From Ammonifex sp. (lineage in GTDB: Bacteria; Bacillota; Desulfotomaculia; Desulfotomaculales; DYER01): DNA of 41,597 nt. The notes beneath the pieces are model-generated. The model was not told the DNA's origin, did not search any database, and saw nothing but the letters and a program-made list of their open reading frames with translations. Below, in pieces: positions 17,960 through 26,763 of the stretch. The translations under genes were made by a program, and so were the position numbers. The stretch is taken from NCBI GenBank assembly GCA_020725605.1, contig DYER01000081.1:1-41597 (forward strand). The letters run 5' to 3'. Each line of letters begins with the position of its first letter. The stretch's first letter is position 1.

Positions 17960-19249
17960 TTATTCTACCCTGAGCGAATGCAATATACCGCCGAAACCGG
18001 GGAAGGAAACCCCGATGGCCCGGGCCCCCCGCACCACCGTGGTCCCGCGGGCGACCAGACCGGCCACGGCCAGGGCCATGGCCACCCGGTGGTCGCCGTG
18101 GCCGTGGCATACGGCCCCCACCAGGGGGCGTCCACCGGCGATCTCCAGACCGTCGGGAAGCTCTTCCACCCGCGCCCCCAGACGGCGCAGCTCGCGGGCC
18201 ATGGCGGCCAGACGGTCGCTTTCCTTCACCTTCAGCTCGGCCGCGTCGCGGATCACGGTTTTGCCGCGGGCCACGGCGGCGGCCACGGCCAGGACCGGAA
18301 TCTCGTCCACCGCCCGCGGCACGAGGGAACCCTCGATCACCGTGCCGCGCAGTTCGGCGGCCCGCACGGTAATGTCCCCCACCGGCTCCCCGTTCCACTC
18401 TCCCTTGGGAACGACCCGTACGTCGCCGCCCATGGCCCGCAAAACGTCCACGACCCCGGTCCTTAAAGGGTTGAGACCCACGTCCCTGATGGTGACCTCC
18501 GAGTCGGGCACTATGCTGGCGGCCACCAGGAAAAAGGCCGCCGCGGAAATGTCCCCCGGCACCCGCAAAAATCGCCCCTGCAGGGGAGTAACGCCCCCCG
18601 GCACCGTTACCGCATTCCCGTCCACCTCCACCGGAACACCGAAGAACCGCAGCATGCGCTCCGTGTGGTCGCGGGTGGGCACGGGCTCCCGGACCACGGT
18701 GGGGCCTTGCGCGAACAGTCCGGCGAGCAACAGCGCGGACTTCACCTGGGCGCTTGCAACCGGCAGGCGGTAATCTATGCCCCGGAGCGACCCGCCCCTG
18801 ACGGCCAGGGGGGCCCGGGAACCCTCCCCGCGGCCCCAGACGGAGGCCCCCATGGCCCGCAGGGGCCCGGCCACCCGATCCATGGGACGGCGCCTGAGGG
18901 AACGGTCCCCGGTCAGGACCGCGAAAAAGGGGCAGGCCGCCAGCAGGCCCAGCAACAGCCGCATGGTGGTGCCCGAATTGCCGCAGTCGAGCACTCCGTC
19001 CGGTTCGCGCCAGGCCGCCAATCCCCGCCCGTGCACCGTCAGTGTTCCGTTGTCCCCTGTGATCTTCACCCCCAGGGCCTTCAGGCACCGCACCGTGGCC
19101 AGGCAGTCGGCCCCGAAGAGGAAATTCTCGATGACCGTGTCTCCCACCGCGCACGCCCCCACCAGGGCCGCGCGGTGGGAAATGGATTTGTCCCCGGGGA
19201 CCGTGATGGTTCCGGACAGCCGGCGCGGCGGCGTTACCACGAGTGCCAC
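17960..19249 (-). CDS. aroA: 3-phosphoshikimate 1-carboxyvinyltransferase
   Basis: LSGTITVPGDKSISHRAALVGA...GNSGTTMRLLLGLLA...KESDRLAAMARELRRLG...GDHRVAMALAVAG. Confidence 0.95.
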   Translation of the reverse strand: MALVVTPPRRLSGTITVPGDKSISHRAALVGACAVGDTVIENFLFGADCLATVRCLKALGVKITGDNGTLTVHGRGLAAWREPDGVLDCGNSGTTMRLLLGLLAACPFFAVLTGDRSLRRRPMDRVAGPLRAMGASVWGRGEGSRAPLAVRGGSLRGIDYRLPVASAQVKSALLLAGLFAQGPTVVREPVPTRDHTERMLRFFGVPVEVDGNAVTVPGGVTPLQGRFLRVPGDISAAAFFLVAASIVPDSEVTIRDVGLNPLRTGVVDVLRAMGGDVRVVPKGEWNGEPVGDITVRAAELRGTVIEGSLVPRAVDEIPVLAVAAAVARGKTVIRDAAELKVKESDRLAAMARELRRLGARVEELPDGLEIAGGRPLVGAVCHGHGDHRVAMALAVAGLVARGTTVVRGARAIGVSFPGFGGILHSLRVE

Positions 19250-19261
19250 CGGAATATCCCC

Positions 19262-20350
19262 CTAACGTTTCCTGGCCTGGATGCCGCGGGCCAGCAGGAC
19301 CTCAACGGCCCGCTCCTGGCTGGCGGCGTCGGCAAAGGCCAGCCGGATGGTACCCCCCTCCCCTTCCCGCACGCGCAGGATTTCGATATCGCTGATATTG
19401 ATTCCTGCGCGGCCGAGGTGGGTACCCACCTCCCCGATGATTCCCGGGCGGTCCGGCACCGTAATCACTACCTCGTACTGACAGGGGAGATAGCCCTTGG
19501 TACGGGCCGGCAATGCCGCCCGCACCGCGGCCGCATCCTCCAGATAGCGCCGCACGGCCAGCCCGTCGCCCTTACGGATGTACCCTTCGAGGAGGTCCAG
19601 CTCGGCCCGGAAAAGCCCCAGCATCTCGAGGAGCCGGGGGGCGTTGTACCTGAAAATATCCTCCCACAAAGGAGGATTGCTCCCCGCCACGCGCGTGGTG
19701 TCCCGGAAGCCGCCGGCGGCCAGGGCCAGCATCTCGTCGCGCTCCGGCCGGCGGCCCACGGTGCTCATCAGGGCCGCCGCCACCAGATGCGGCAGGTGGC
19801 TGACCGCGGCCATTAACCGGTCGTGGTGCCGGGGGTCCATGGTCACGACACGGGCCCCCACCCCCTCGGCCATCCCGGCCACCCTGGCGACGGCCCAATC
19901 GGGAGTCTCCGGGGTGGGCGTAATGATGTAATAGGCGTTTTCGAACAGGTAGCGGTCGGCCCCGACCATCCCCGCGTGCTCCGAACCGGCCATGGGGTGG
20001 CCTCCCACGAACCCCACCTCCGGGGGCAGGGCCCGGGAGGCCGCCTGCACCACCGGTCCCTTGACGCTGCCGGTATCCGTCACCACAGTGCCGGGGGCCA
20101 GGTGGGGCCGCAGCTCCTCGAGGACCCCGGGAATGGTACCCACCGGGGTGGCCACGACCACCACCTCGGCCCCGCGCGCCGCCTCCGGCCCCGCGGCCCG
20201 GTGGATGGCGCCGGCCTGCAGGGCCAGGCGCAGGTTCTCCTCGTTGGGGTCCACGCCCACGACCTCCCGGGCCAGCCGCCGCCCGCACAGGGCCAGCCCG
20301 AGGGACCCCCCGATGAGGCCCACGCCGACGATTACCACGCGCTCCGGCAT
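19262..20350 (-). CDS. tyrA: prephenate dehydrogenase with C-terminal ACT domain
   Basis: VVIVGVGLIGGSLGLAL...GGHPMAGSEHAG...LPHLVAAAL; C-terminal VVITVPDRPGIIGEVGTHLGRAGINISDIEI. Confidence 0.92.
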   Translation of the reverse strand: MPERVVIVGVGLIGGSLGLALCGRRLAREVVGVDPNEENLRLALQAGAIHRAAGPEAARGAEVVVVATPVGTIPGVLEELRPHLAPGTVVTDTGSVKGPVVQAASRALPPEVGFVGGHPMAGSEHAGMVGADRYLFENAYYIITPTPETPDWAVARVAGMAEGVGARVVTMDPRHHDRLMAAVSHLPHLVAAALMSTVGRRPERDEMLALAAGGFRDTTRVAGSNPPLWEDIFRYNAPRLLEMLGLFRAELDLLEGYIRKGDGLAVRRYLEDAAAVRAALPARTKGYLPCQYEVVITVPDRPGIIGEVGTHLGRAGINISDIEILRVREGEGGTIRLAFADAASQERAVEVLLARGIQARKR

Positions 20351-20359
20351 GGTTCTCCC

Positions 20360-21406
20360 TCAGCCCGCCAGGGCCACCGGAGCCTGCGGTTCGGCGATGC
20401 GCCGGCCCACGGCCGCGGCCACCCGGCGCAGGCGCTCCATCATGGCGGCAAAGTTTTCGGGAGTGAGGGATTGGGGCCCGTCACAGAGGGCCTCCATGGG
20501 ATCGGGGTGCACCTCCACCAGCAGTCCGTCCGCGCCCGCGGCCACGGCGGCCAGGGCCATGGGCGGCACGAAGCGCCACTTCCCGATGGCGTGGCTGGGG
20601 TCCACCACCACCGGCAGATGGGAGTGATGCTTGACCACCGGCACCGCGGTCAGGTCCAGGGTATTCCTGGTGTAGGAGTCGAACCCGCGGATCCCCCGCT
20701 CGCACAGGATGATGCGGTGGTTCCCGCCCAGCATAACGTACTCGGCCGCCATGAGCCACTCCTCGATGGTGGCCGAAGGACCGCGCTTCAGCAGCACGGG
20801 CTTGTCGACCCGGGCCACCTCCCGCAGCAGGCAGAAGTTCTGCATGTTGCGGGCCCCGATCTGCAGGATGTCCGCGTAGCGGGCCACCAGTTCCACCGTG
20901 CGCGGGTCCACCACTTCGGTGACCACCAGCAAGCCCGTCTCCTCCCGCGCCTCGGCCAGGATCTCCAGCCCCCTTTCCTCCAGACCCTGGAAGGAATAGG
21001 GCGAGGTGCGGGGCTTGTAGGCGCCGCCCCGCAGGATGGTGGCCCCGGCCGCCTTCACCGCCCGGGCCGCCGCCAGCAACTGCTCCCTGCTTTCCACGGC
21101 GCAGGGACCGGCCATCACGTGCACGGCCTCGCCCCCGATTTCCAGGTGACCCACCCGCACCACGCTGCCGTTCTCGTTGAAGGCCCTGCAAACCATCTTG
21201 TAGGGCTGCAGGATGGGCACCACGCGTTCCACACCCGGCATGGCCTCGAGGGCCATCTCGGCCACCCTCGTGCGGTCCCCCACCACCCCGATGATGGTGC
21301 GCTCCACGCCCCGCGAAACGTGGGCCTGAAAACCGGCCTGTTCCAGACGCGCCACCACGGCCGCAATCTGTTCCTCGCCGGCCCCGTAATTCATGACCAC
21401 GATCAT
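20360..21406 (-). CDS. aroF: 3-deoxy-7-phosphoheptulonate synthase with N-terminal ferredoxin-like regulatory domain
   Basis: [33 protein letters not shown]... regulatory domain; [15 protein letters not shown]...[26 protein letters not shown]...[10 protein letters not shown]. Confidence 0.94.
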   Translation of the reverse strand: MIVVMNYGAGEEQIAAVVARLEQAGFQAHVSRGVERTIIGVVGDRTRVAEMALEAMPGVERVVPILQPYKMVCRAFNENGSVVRVGHLEIGGEAVHVMAGPCAVESREQLLAAARAVKAAGATILRGGAYKPRTSPYSFQGLEERGLEILAEAREETGLLVVTEVVDPRTVELVARYADILQIGARNMQNFCLLREVARVDKPVLLKRGPSATIEEWLMAAEYVMLGGNHRIILCERGIRGFDSYTRNTLDLTAVPVVKHHSHLPVVVDPSHAIGKWRFVPPMALAAVAAGADGLLVEVHPDPMEALCDGPQSLTPENFAAMMERLRRVAAAVGRRIAEPQAPVALAG

Positions 21407-21510
21407 GAATCCTTCCTCCCGGTAACCTTATTATGCTACGGTACCGCGGCACGACGGTACCGAGTCAATCGGGTAGCAGATGCCGATATCCCCGTGAACG
21501 CCGACCGTGA

Positions 21511-21564
21511 CTAAAATAGCAGGCACCCGCAAGGGGTGCCGTACAAAAGCAACAATAAGGCCAC
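21511..21564 (-). CDS. putative 17-aa leader peptide upstream of aroF
   Basis: GTG GCC TTA TTG TTG CTT TTG TAC GGC ACC CCT TGC GGG TGC CTG CTA TTT TAG = VALLLLLYGTPCGCLLF, preceded by GGGAGGGAG at good spacing. Confidence 0.4.
   Translation of the reverse strand: MALLLLLYGTPCGCLLF
21522..21540 (-). terminator. terminator/attenuator-like hairpin inside aroF leader mini-ORF
   Basis: GGCACCC-CTTGC-GGGTGCC followed by TGCTATTTTAG (minus strand). Confidence 0.45.
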
Positions 21565-21662
21565 CGGTCTCCCTCCCTTTCCGTCCTGCCGTCCTCCGAG
21601 GGTGCTGGTCCCGCCTGGCAAACTTTCGGCGCGGCGGGCGCCATCCTACCGTTCACGTCCTT

Positions 21663-21691
21663 ATTTTAGCACAAGGCGACCCCCTGCACAA
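21663..21691 (-). promoter_or_regulatory. putative aroF-operon promoter TTGTGC-N17-TAAAAT
   Basis: Minus strand TTGTGC(21691-21686)-17 nt-TAAAAT(21668-21663); predicts an approximately 250-nt aroF leader. Confidence 0.5.
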
Positions 21692-21935
21692 CCACCCGGT
21701 CCCCCCGCCGGCATCCGCCGCTCGCACGCGCGTACTCCGCTGCGTACCGATAAGACCGGACGTGGCTTCGAGGATCACCCCACGGTAATGGGCGTCCGGA
21801 CGCGCACGGCCAGCCTGAGCCTGCGCTCCACCTCGTCCCAGTGGACCACCCGCCACCAGGCCCGCACGTAGTCGCCGCGCCGGGCCGGCACAGCTCCGGC
21901 CCGGGCACGGGGTGCACTCCGCGGTGAAAATGCGG

Positions 21936-21964
21936 TTGACAGGGGACCGATCCCGTGGTAATAT
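21936..21964 (+). promoter_or_regulatory. trp operon promoter TTGACA-N17-TAATAT
   Basis: TTGACA 21936-21941, TAATAT 21959-21964, 17-nt spacer; probable TSS near A21971. Confidence 0.88.
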
Positions 21965-21977
21965 GTCACCAGTTGAA

Positions 21978-22027
21978 TAGCTACCAGCCGAGCAGAGCCG
22001 AGGCGAGACGAGCAGAGCTGAGATGAG
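21978..22027 (+). promoter_or_regulatory. TRAP (MtrB)-type RNA binding array in trpE leader
   Basis: Eight GAG triplets at exact 5-nt period starting 21990, 21995, 22000, 22005, 22010, 22015, 22020, 22025; preceded by CAG at 21985 (in phase) and UAG at 21978. Confidence 0.9.
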
Positions 22028-22049
22028 GGCGCCTTTTACCGGTCAAGAG

Positions 22050-22083
22050 CCGGCGCTCCGTCTGAGTGCCGGTTTTCGTTTTT
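22050..22083 (+). terminator. trp leader intrinsic terminator (attenuator)
   Basis: CCGGCGCUC-CGUCU-GAGUGCCGG (one G-U) then UUUUCGUUUUU, upstream of the probable trpE start at 22093; a competing antiterminator pairing is GGGCGCC(22027-22033) with GGCGCUC(22052-22058). Confidence 0.85.
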
Positions 22084-22092
22084 CCGCGGGGG

Positions 22093-23586
22093 GTGGCAAG
22101 GCTGTACTATCCCGGCGAGAAGGAATTCGCGGCCCTGGTCCGGTCAGGCTACAACCTGATACCGGTCTGGACCGAATGGACCGCGGACCTGGACACCCCC
22201 ATCTCCATCTACAAGAGGCTGGCGCCGCGCGCCCCTTCCTTTCTCCTGGAAAGCGTGGAGGGCGGCGCCTACCTGGCCCGCTACTCTTTCCTGGGCTGTG
22301 ATCCCTTCCTGGTCTTCCGTTACCGCTCCGGGCGGGCGGAGCTATCGGTCAACGGCGCGCGCCGCACGGTCTCCGGCAGGCCCCTGGAGCTGCTCCGCAC
22401 GAGCCTGGAGGGCTACCGCGTGCCGCCCCTGGAAGGGTTGCCCCGCTTCTGGGGCGGGGCGGTGGGATACCTGGGCTACGACGTGGTACGCTACCTGGAA
22501 AGGCTCCCCGCGCGGGCCGCGGACGACCTGAACCTCCCGGAGGCGGTCTTCGTTTTTCCCGGGGCCGTCCTGGTGTTCGACCATCTGTACCAGCAGGTGC
22601 GGGCCGTCGCCAACCTGCCGGTAACCGGGGAGCCGGAACGGGCCTACAGGCGGGCCGTGGCCTGCCTGGAGGCCCTGGTGACCGCGGCCCGCGACGGCCC
22701 ACCGCAGGCCTACGGGGTCCCCGCCGTGAGGCGGGCCTGCGCCGCGCTTGAGCCCCGCTCCAACGTGGGATACGATAGGTTCACCGCGGCCGTGCAGCGG
22801 GCCGGCGAGTACATCCGGGCCGGCGACGTCCTCCAGGTGGTCCTTTCCCAGCGGCTGGAGGTGCCCTTTGCCGGCAGCCCCTTCGAGGTCTACCGCCGGC
22901 TGCGGGCCCTGAATCCCTCCCCCTACATGTTCTACCTGGACCTGGGGGGGCCGGTACTCGTGGGCTCTTCTCCGGAGATGCTGGTGCGGGTGGAGGGCGG
23001 GGTGGCGGAAACCAGGCCCATCGCCGGCACGCGGCCGCGAGGGAAAGACGCCGCCGAGGACGAATTACTGGCGCGGGAGCTGTTCGAGGACCCGAAGGAA
23101 AGGGCCGAGCACGTGATGCTGGTGGACCTGGGGCGCAACGACCTGGGCCGGGTCTGCCGTCCGGGCTCGGTGACCGTGACCAGGTTCATGGTCACCGAAA
23201 GGTTCTCCCACGTCATGCACCTGGTGTCCCACGTGCGCGGAGAGCTGGCCCCGGGAAAATCGGCCTTCGACGCCCTGGCCGCCTGCTTTCCGGCCGGCAC
23301 GGTCTCCGGGGCGCCCAAGGTGCGGGCCATGGAGATCATCGAGGAACTGGAGCCCGTGCGCCGCGGCCCCTACGCCGGGGCCGTGGGCTACTTCAGCTTC
23401 GACGGCAACATGGACACCTGCATCACCATCCGCACCATCCTCATCCACGACGGGCGCGCCTACGTTCAGGCCGGGGCGGGCATCGTGGCCGATTCGGTGC
23501 CGGAACGGGAGTATTTCGAGACCCTGAACAAGGCGCGGGCACTCCTGGAAACCCTGGGGGGAAACGGGCATGGTGCTCATGATTGA
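22093..23586 (+). CDS. trpE: anthranilate synthase component I
   Basis: [25 protein letters not shown]...[18 protein letters not shown]...[46 protein letters not shown]...; start placed at GTG 22093 after the attenuator rather than 22066 inside it. Confidence 0.94.
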   Translation: MARLYYPGEKEFAALVRSGYNLIPVWTEWTADLDTPISIYKRLAPRAPSFLLESVEGGAYLARYSFLGCDPFLVFRYRSGRAELSVNGARRTVSGRPLELLRTSLEGYRVPPLEGLPRFWGGAVGYLGYDVVRYLERLPARAADDLNLPEAVFVFPGAVLVFDHLYQQVRAVANLPVTGEPERAYRRAVACLEALVTAARDGPPQAYGVPAVRRACAALEPRSNVGYDRFTAAVQRAGEYIRAGDVLQVVLSQRLEVPFAGSPFEVYRRLRALNPSPYMFYLDLGGPVLVGSSPEMLVRVEGGVAETRPIAGTRPRGKDAAEDELLARELFEDPKERAEHVMLVDLGRNDLGRVCRPGSVTVTRFMVTERFSHVMHLVSHVRGELAPGKSAFDALAACFPAGTVSGAPKVRAMEIIEELEPVRRGPYAGAVGYFSFDGNMDTCITIRTILIHDGRAYVQAGAGIVADSVPEREYFETLNKARALLETLGGNGHGAHD

Positions 23587-24139
23587 TAATTACGATTCCT
23601 TTACCTACAACCTGGTGCAGTACCTGGGCGAGCTGGGGCAGGAGGTGCTGGTGTACCGCAACGACAAAATCACCCTGGACCAGATCGCGGCCCTGAAGCC
23701 CTCCCACGTCATCCTATCGCCCGGGCCCTGCACCCCCAACGAGGCCGGGATCTGCCTGGACCTCATCCGGTACTTCGCCGGGCGGATTCCCATTCTGGGC
23801 GTGTGCCTCGGGCACCAGGCCATCGGCCAGGCCTTCGGCGGCCGGGTGGTGCGGGCGCCCCGCCTGATGCACGGCAAGACCTCGGCCATCCACCACGACG
23901 GCCGCACCATCTTCGCCGGCATCCCGAGCCCCTTCACCGCCACGCGCTACCACTCGCTCATCGTAGAAAAGGATAGCCTGCCCGACTGCCTGGAGGTTAC
24001 GGCCTGGACCGACATGGGCGAGATCATGGGCCTGCGCCACAGGGCGCTGCCGGTGGAGGGGGTGCAGTTCCACCCCGAATCCATCCTGACGGAGTACGGC
24101 CACGACCTGCTGGCCAACTTCCTGCGGCTGGGCCTTTGA
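23570..24139 (+). CDS. trpG: anthranilate synthase component II (glutamine amidotransferase)
   Basis: [20 protein letters not shown]...[14 protein letters not shown]...[15 protein letters not shown]...[14 protein letters not shown]. Confidence 0.95.
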   Translation: MVLMIDNYDSFTYNLVQYLGELGQEVLVYRNDKITLDQIAALKPSHVILSPGPCTPNEAGICLDLIRYFAGRIPILGVCLGHQAIGQAFGGRVVRAPRLMHGKTSAIHHDGRTIFAGIPSPFTATRYHSLIVEKDSLPDCLEVTAWTDMGEIMGLRHRALPVEGVQFHPESILTEYGHDLLANFLRLGL

Positions 24140-24194
24140 GGGTGAGAAGGGGCGCGACTTACGAGACGAGCGGAGGCGAGACGAGCATGCTGAG
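24138..24194 (+). promoter_or_regulatory. second TRAP-type GAG array over the trpD ribosome-binding site
   Basis: Five GAG at exact 5-nt period (24163, 24168, 24173, 24178, 24183) plus flanking GAG at 24138, 24144 and 24192; spans SD GGAGG 24172-24176 and the ATG at 24187. Confidence 0.75.
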
Positions 24195-25221
24195 GGAAGC
24201 CATTGCCCGCGTGGTGGCGGGCGAGCACCTGGACGAGCGCACCGCGGAGGCGGTCATGGGGGCCATCATGCAAGGAAAGGCCACGCCGGCCCAGGTCGGG
24301 GCCCTGCTGGTGGGCCTGCGCATGAAGGGGGAGACGGTGGGTGAGATCACCGGTTTTGCCCGCGCCATGCGCTCCCACGCCCGGAGGGTCGATTTTCCCC
24401 ATCCCCTGCTGGCCGACACCTGCGGCACGGGCGGCGACGGGGCGGGCACCTTCAACATCTCCACCGGCGCGGCCCTGGTGGCCGCGGCCGCGGGGCTACC
24501 CGTGGCCAAGCACGGAAACCGGTCCGTTTCCAGCCGGTGCGGCAGCGCCGACGTACTGGAGGCCCTGGGGGTACCGGTCGAGATGGATCCGGCGCAGGCG
24601 CGGGCCTGCCTGGAGGCCACGGGCTTTACCTTTCTCTTCGCCCCCCTTTTCCACCCCGCCATGCGCCACGCCGCTGGCCCCCGCCGGGAGGTAGGGGTGC
24701 GCACGGTCTTCAACGTCCTCGGACCCCTGACCAACCCGGCCGGCGCCCGGGTCCAGGTCGTGGGGGTGTTTCATCCGCAGCTGGTCCGTCCCCTGGCCGA
24801 GGTGCTTCAGCACCTGGGCGTAAGGGAGGCCTTCGTGGTGCACGGGGCCGGCGGCACCGACGAGCTCACGCCGGCCGGTCCGGCCGTGTTCTGCCGGGCT
24901 GCGGACGGGCGGCTCGAGGAAGGGTACCTGGACCCCGCGGATTACGGCTTCGCGCGCGCGCCGCTGGAGGCCCTGGCGGGCGGCGACGCCGCCACCAACG
25001 CGCGCATCTTACGCGAGGTGCTGGAAGGCCGGCCCGGACCGCGACGCGACGCCGTGGTGCTGAACGCGGCCCTGGCCCTGGTGGCCGGTGGCCTGGCGGG
25101 CGACCTCAAGGAGGGCCTCCACCTGGCGCAGACCACCATCGATTCCGGGGCCGCCCTGGGCAAGCTCGAGGAAGTGGTATCCTTCGGCCGCCGCCTCGGA
25201 GGCCGGGACGGGGGCGTGTGA
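24187..25221 (+). CDS. trpD: anthranilate phosphoribosyltransferase
   Basis: MLREAIARVVAGEHLDERTAEAVMGAIMQG...DTCGTGGDGAGTFNISTGAALVAAAAGLPVAKHGNRSVSSRCGSADVLEALG. Confidence 0.95.
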   Translation: MLREAIARVVAGEHLDERTAEAVMGAIMQGKATPAQVGALLVGLRMKGETVGEITGFARAMRSHARRVDFPHPLLADTCGTGGDGAGTFNISTGAALVAAAAGLPVAKHGNRSVSSRCGSADVLEALGVPVEMDPAQARACLEATGFTFLFAPLFHPAMRHAAGPRREVGVRTVFNVLGPLTNPAGARVQVVGVFHPQLVRPLAEVLQHLGVREAFVVHGAGGTDELTPAGPAVFCRAADGRLEEGYLDPADYGFARAPLEALAGGDAATNARILREVLEGRPGPRRDAVVLNAALALVAGGLAGDLKEGLHLAQTTIDSGAALGKLEEVVSFGRRLGGRDGGV

Positions 25222-25222
25222 A

Positions 25223-26014
25223 GTGCTCCTGGACACCATCGTGGCCGCCCGCAGGACCTCCCTGGAGCGCGCCCGGGTCGCAACCCCCCTCGAGGCCGTG
25301 AGGCGGGCCGCGGCCGCCGCGCCGCCGGCCCGGCCCCTGGCCGCGCGCCTCAGGATCCCGGGAAAGGTGGCGGTCATCGCCGAGATCAAGCGGGCCTCGC
25401 CGGTCAAGGGCATCCTGCGGGAGGAGTTCGACCCCGTGGCCCTGGCCCGGGCCTACACCAGGGGGGGTGCGGCGGCCATTTCGGTGATTACCGAGGAGGA
25501 ATTCTTCCGGGGCAGCCCCGCCTTCCTGCCCGCCGTGCGCGGCGTCGCGCCCCTGCCCCTGCTCAGGAAGGACTTCATCTTCGACCCCTACCAGATTTAC
25601 GAGTCCCGGGCCCTGGGCGCGGACGCGGTGCTCCTGATCGCGGCCATCCTGGACCAGGTCCAGCTCGCCGGCCTTCTGACCCTGACCCGGGAGCTGGGCA
25701 TGGAGGCCCTGGTGGAGGTGCACACCGCGGAGGAGCTGCGGCGGGCCCTGGCCGCGGGCGCGCGGCTGATCGGCATAAACAACCGGGACTTGCGGTCCTT
25801 TCACACGGACCTGAACACCACCTTCGCTTTGCGTGGCCACATCCCGGACCCGGAGGTGACCGTGGTGAGCGAAAGCGGCATCCGCGCGCCGGAGGACCTC
25901 CGGCGCCTCGCCGCGGCCGGGGTCCACGCGGCCCTCATCGGCGAGGCCCTGGTGCGCGCCCCGGACCCGGAGGCACTCCTCAGGGAACTGGTGAAAGGCG
26001 GGTCCGGAGCATGA
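25223..26014 (+). CDS. trpC: indole-3-glycerol phosphate synthase
   Basis: VIAEIKRASPVKGILREEFDPVALARAYTRGGAAAISVITEEEFFRGS...LLRKDFIFDPYQIYESRALGADAVLLI...GINNRDLRSF. Confidence 0.95.
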   Translation: MLLDTIVAARRTSLERARVATPLEAVRRAAAAAPPARPLAARLRIPGKVAVIAEIKRASPVKGILREEFDPVALARAYTRGGAAAISVITEEEFFRGSPAFLPAVRGVAPLPLLRKDFIFDPYQIYESRALGADAVLLIAAILDQVQLAGLLTLTRELGMEALVEVHTAEELRRALAAGARLIGINNRDLRSFHTDLNTTFALRGHIPDPEVTVVSESGIRAPEDLRRLAAAGVHAALIGEALVRAPDPEALLRELVKGGSGA

Positions 26015-26700
26015 TCGGGGTGAAGATATGCGGCATAAGGGACCCGGAGGCCGCCCTGGCCGCCGTGGCGGCGGGAGCCGACGCCCTGGGCTTCGTCTTC
26101 GCGCCCGGCCGCCGCCGCGTCGCCCCCGGGGAGGCGCGGGCCATCGTCGCGGCCCTGCCGCCCTTCGTGCTGACCGTGGGAGTCTTCGTGGACGCGCCGC
26201 TTTCGCAAGTGCTGGAGATCGCGGACCTGTGCCGGCTCCACGCCGTGCAGCTCCACGGCCGGGAACCGCCGGAATACTGCCGCGCCGTGCCGAGGCCGGT
26301 GATCAGGGCCTTCCACCTGCCCGCGGCCGACGAACCCCTGGACGAAGACGAGGCCGCGTTGCGGGCCGAGGCCCTTCTGGCCGCCGTGAAGCGCTACGAC
26401 CCCTGCGCCGTGCTGCTGGACACCGGCACGCCGGACCGGCCCGGCGGCACCGGCCGGCCGGGGAACTGGACGGTGGCCCGGCTCGTGGCCGCGCGGCGAC
26501 CGGTCGTCCTGGCCGGGGGGCTTAACCCGGACAACGTGGCCGAGGCGGTGCGACACGTGCGGCCCTGCGGGGTGGACGTCAGCAGCGGCGTGGAAACCGA
26601 CGGCAAAAAAGACCCGGAGAAAATCCTGGCCTTCGTGGCCCGCGCGAAACAGGCCCTGTGTGCCACCGGGCAGCACGCAACGCCCGGACCCGCCCGGTAG
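26011..26700 (+). CDS. trpF: phosphoribosylanthranilate isomerase
   Basis: [34 protein letters not shown]...VQLHG...LAGGLNPDNVAEAV...GVDVSSGVET. Confidence 0.95.
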   Translation: MIGVKICGIRDPEAALAAVAAGADALGFVFAPGRRRVAPGEARAIVAALPPFVLTVGVFVDAPLSQVLEIADLCRLHAVQLHGREPPEYCRAVPRPVIRAFHLPAADEPLDEDEAALRAEALLAAVKRYDPCAVLLDTGTPDRPGGTGRPGNWTVARLVAARRPVVLAGGLNPDNVAEAVRHVRPCGVDVSSGVETDGKKDPEKILAFVARAKQALCATGQHATPGPAR

Positions 26701-26763
26701 CGGGGCGGCTGGGCCCGCGGCCGATACCACACACGGCCAGGATACCTTGAGGAGGCATGCACC

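Noticed and set aside
21407-21662. T-box riboswitch in the aroF leader
   Set aside because: No AGGGUGGNACCGCG-like T-box sequence or specifier stem recognised.
21653-21969. Small minus-strand ORFs between the aroF and trp promoters (e.g. 64 aa with AWWRVVHWDE)
   Set aside because: Trp-rich but upstream of the aroF promoter, overlapping the trp promoter, with several overlapping frames open as expected for GC-rich DNA; no RBS or family support.
22066-22092. GTG at 22066 as the trpE start (as in the ORF track)
   Set aside because: It lies inside the 3' arm of the attenuator hairpin and lacks an SD; GTG 22093 gives a better TrpE N-terminus.
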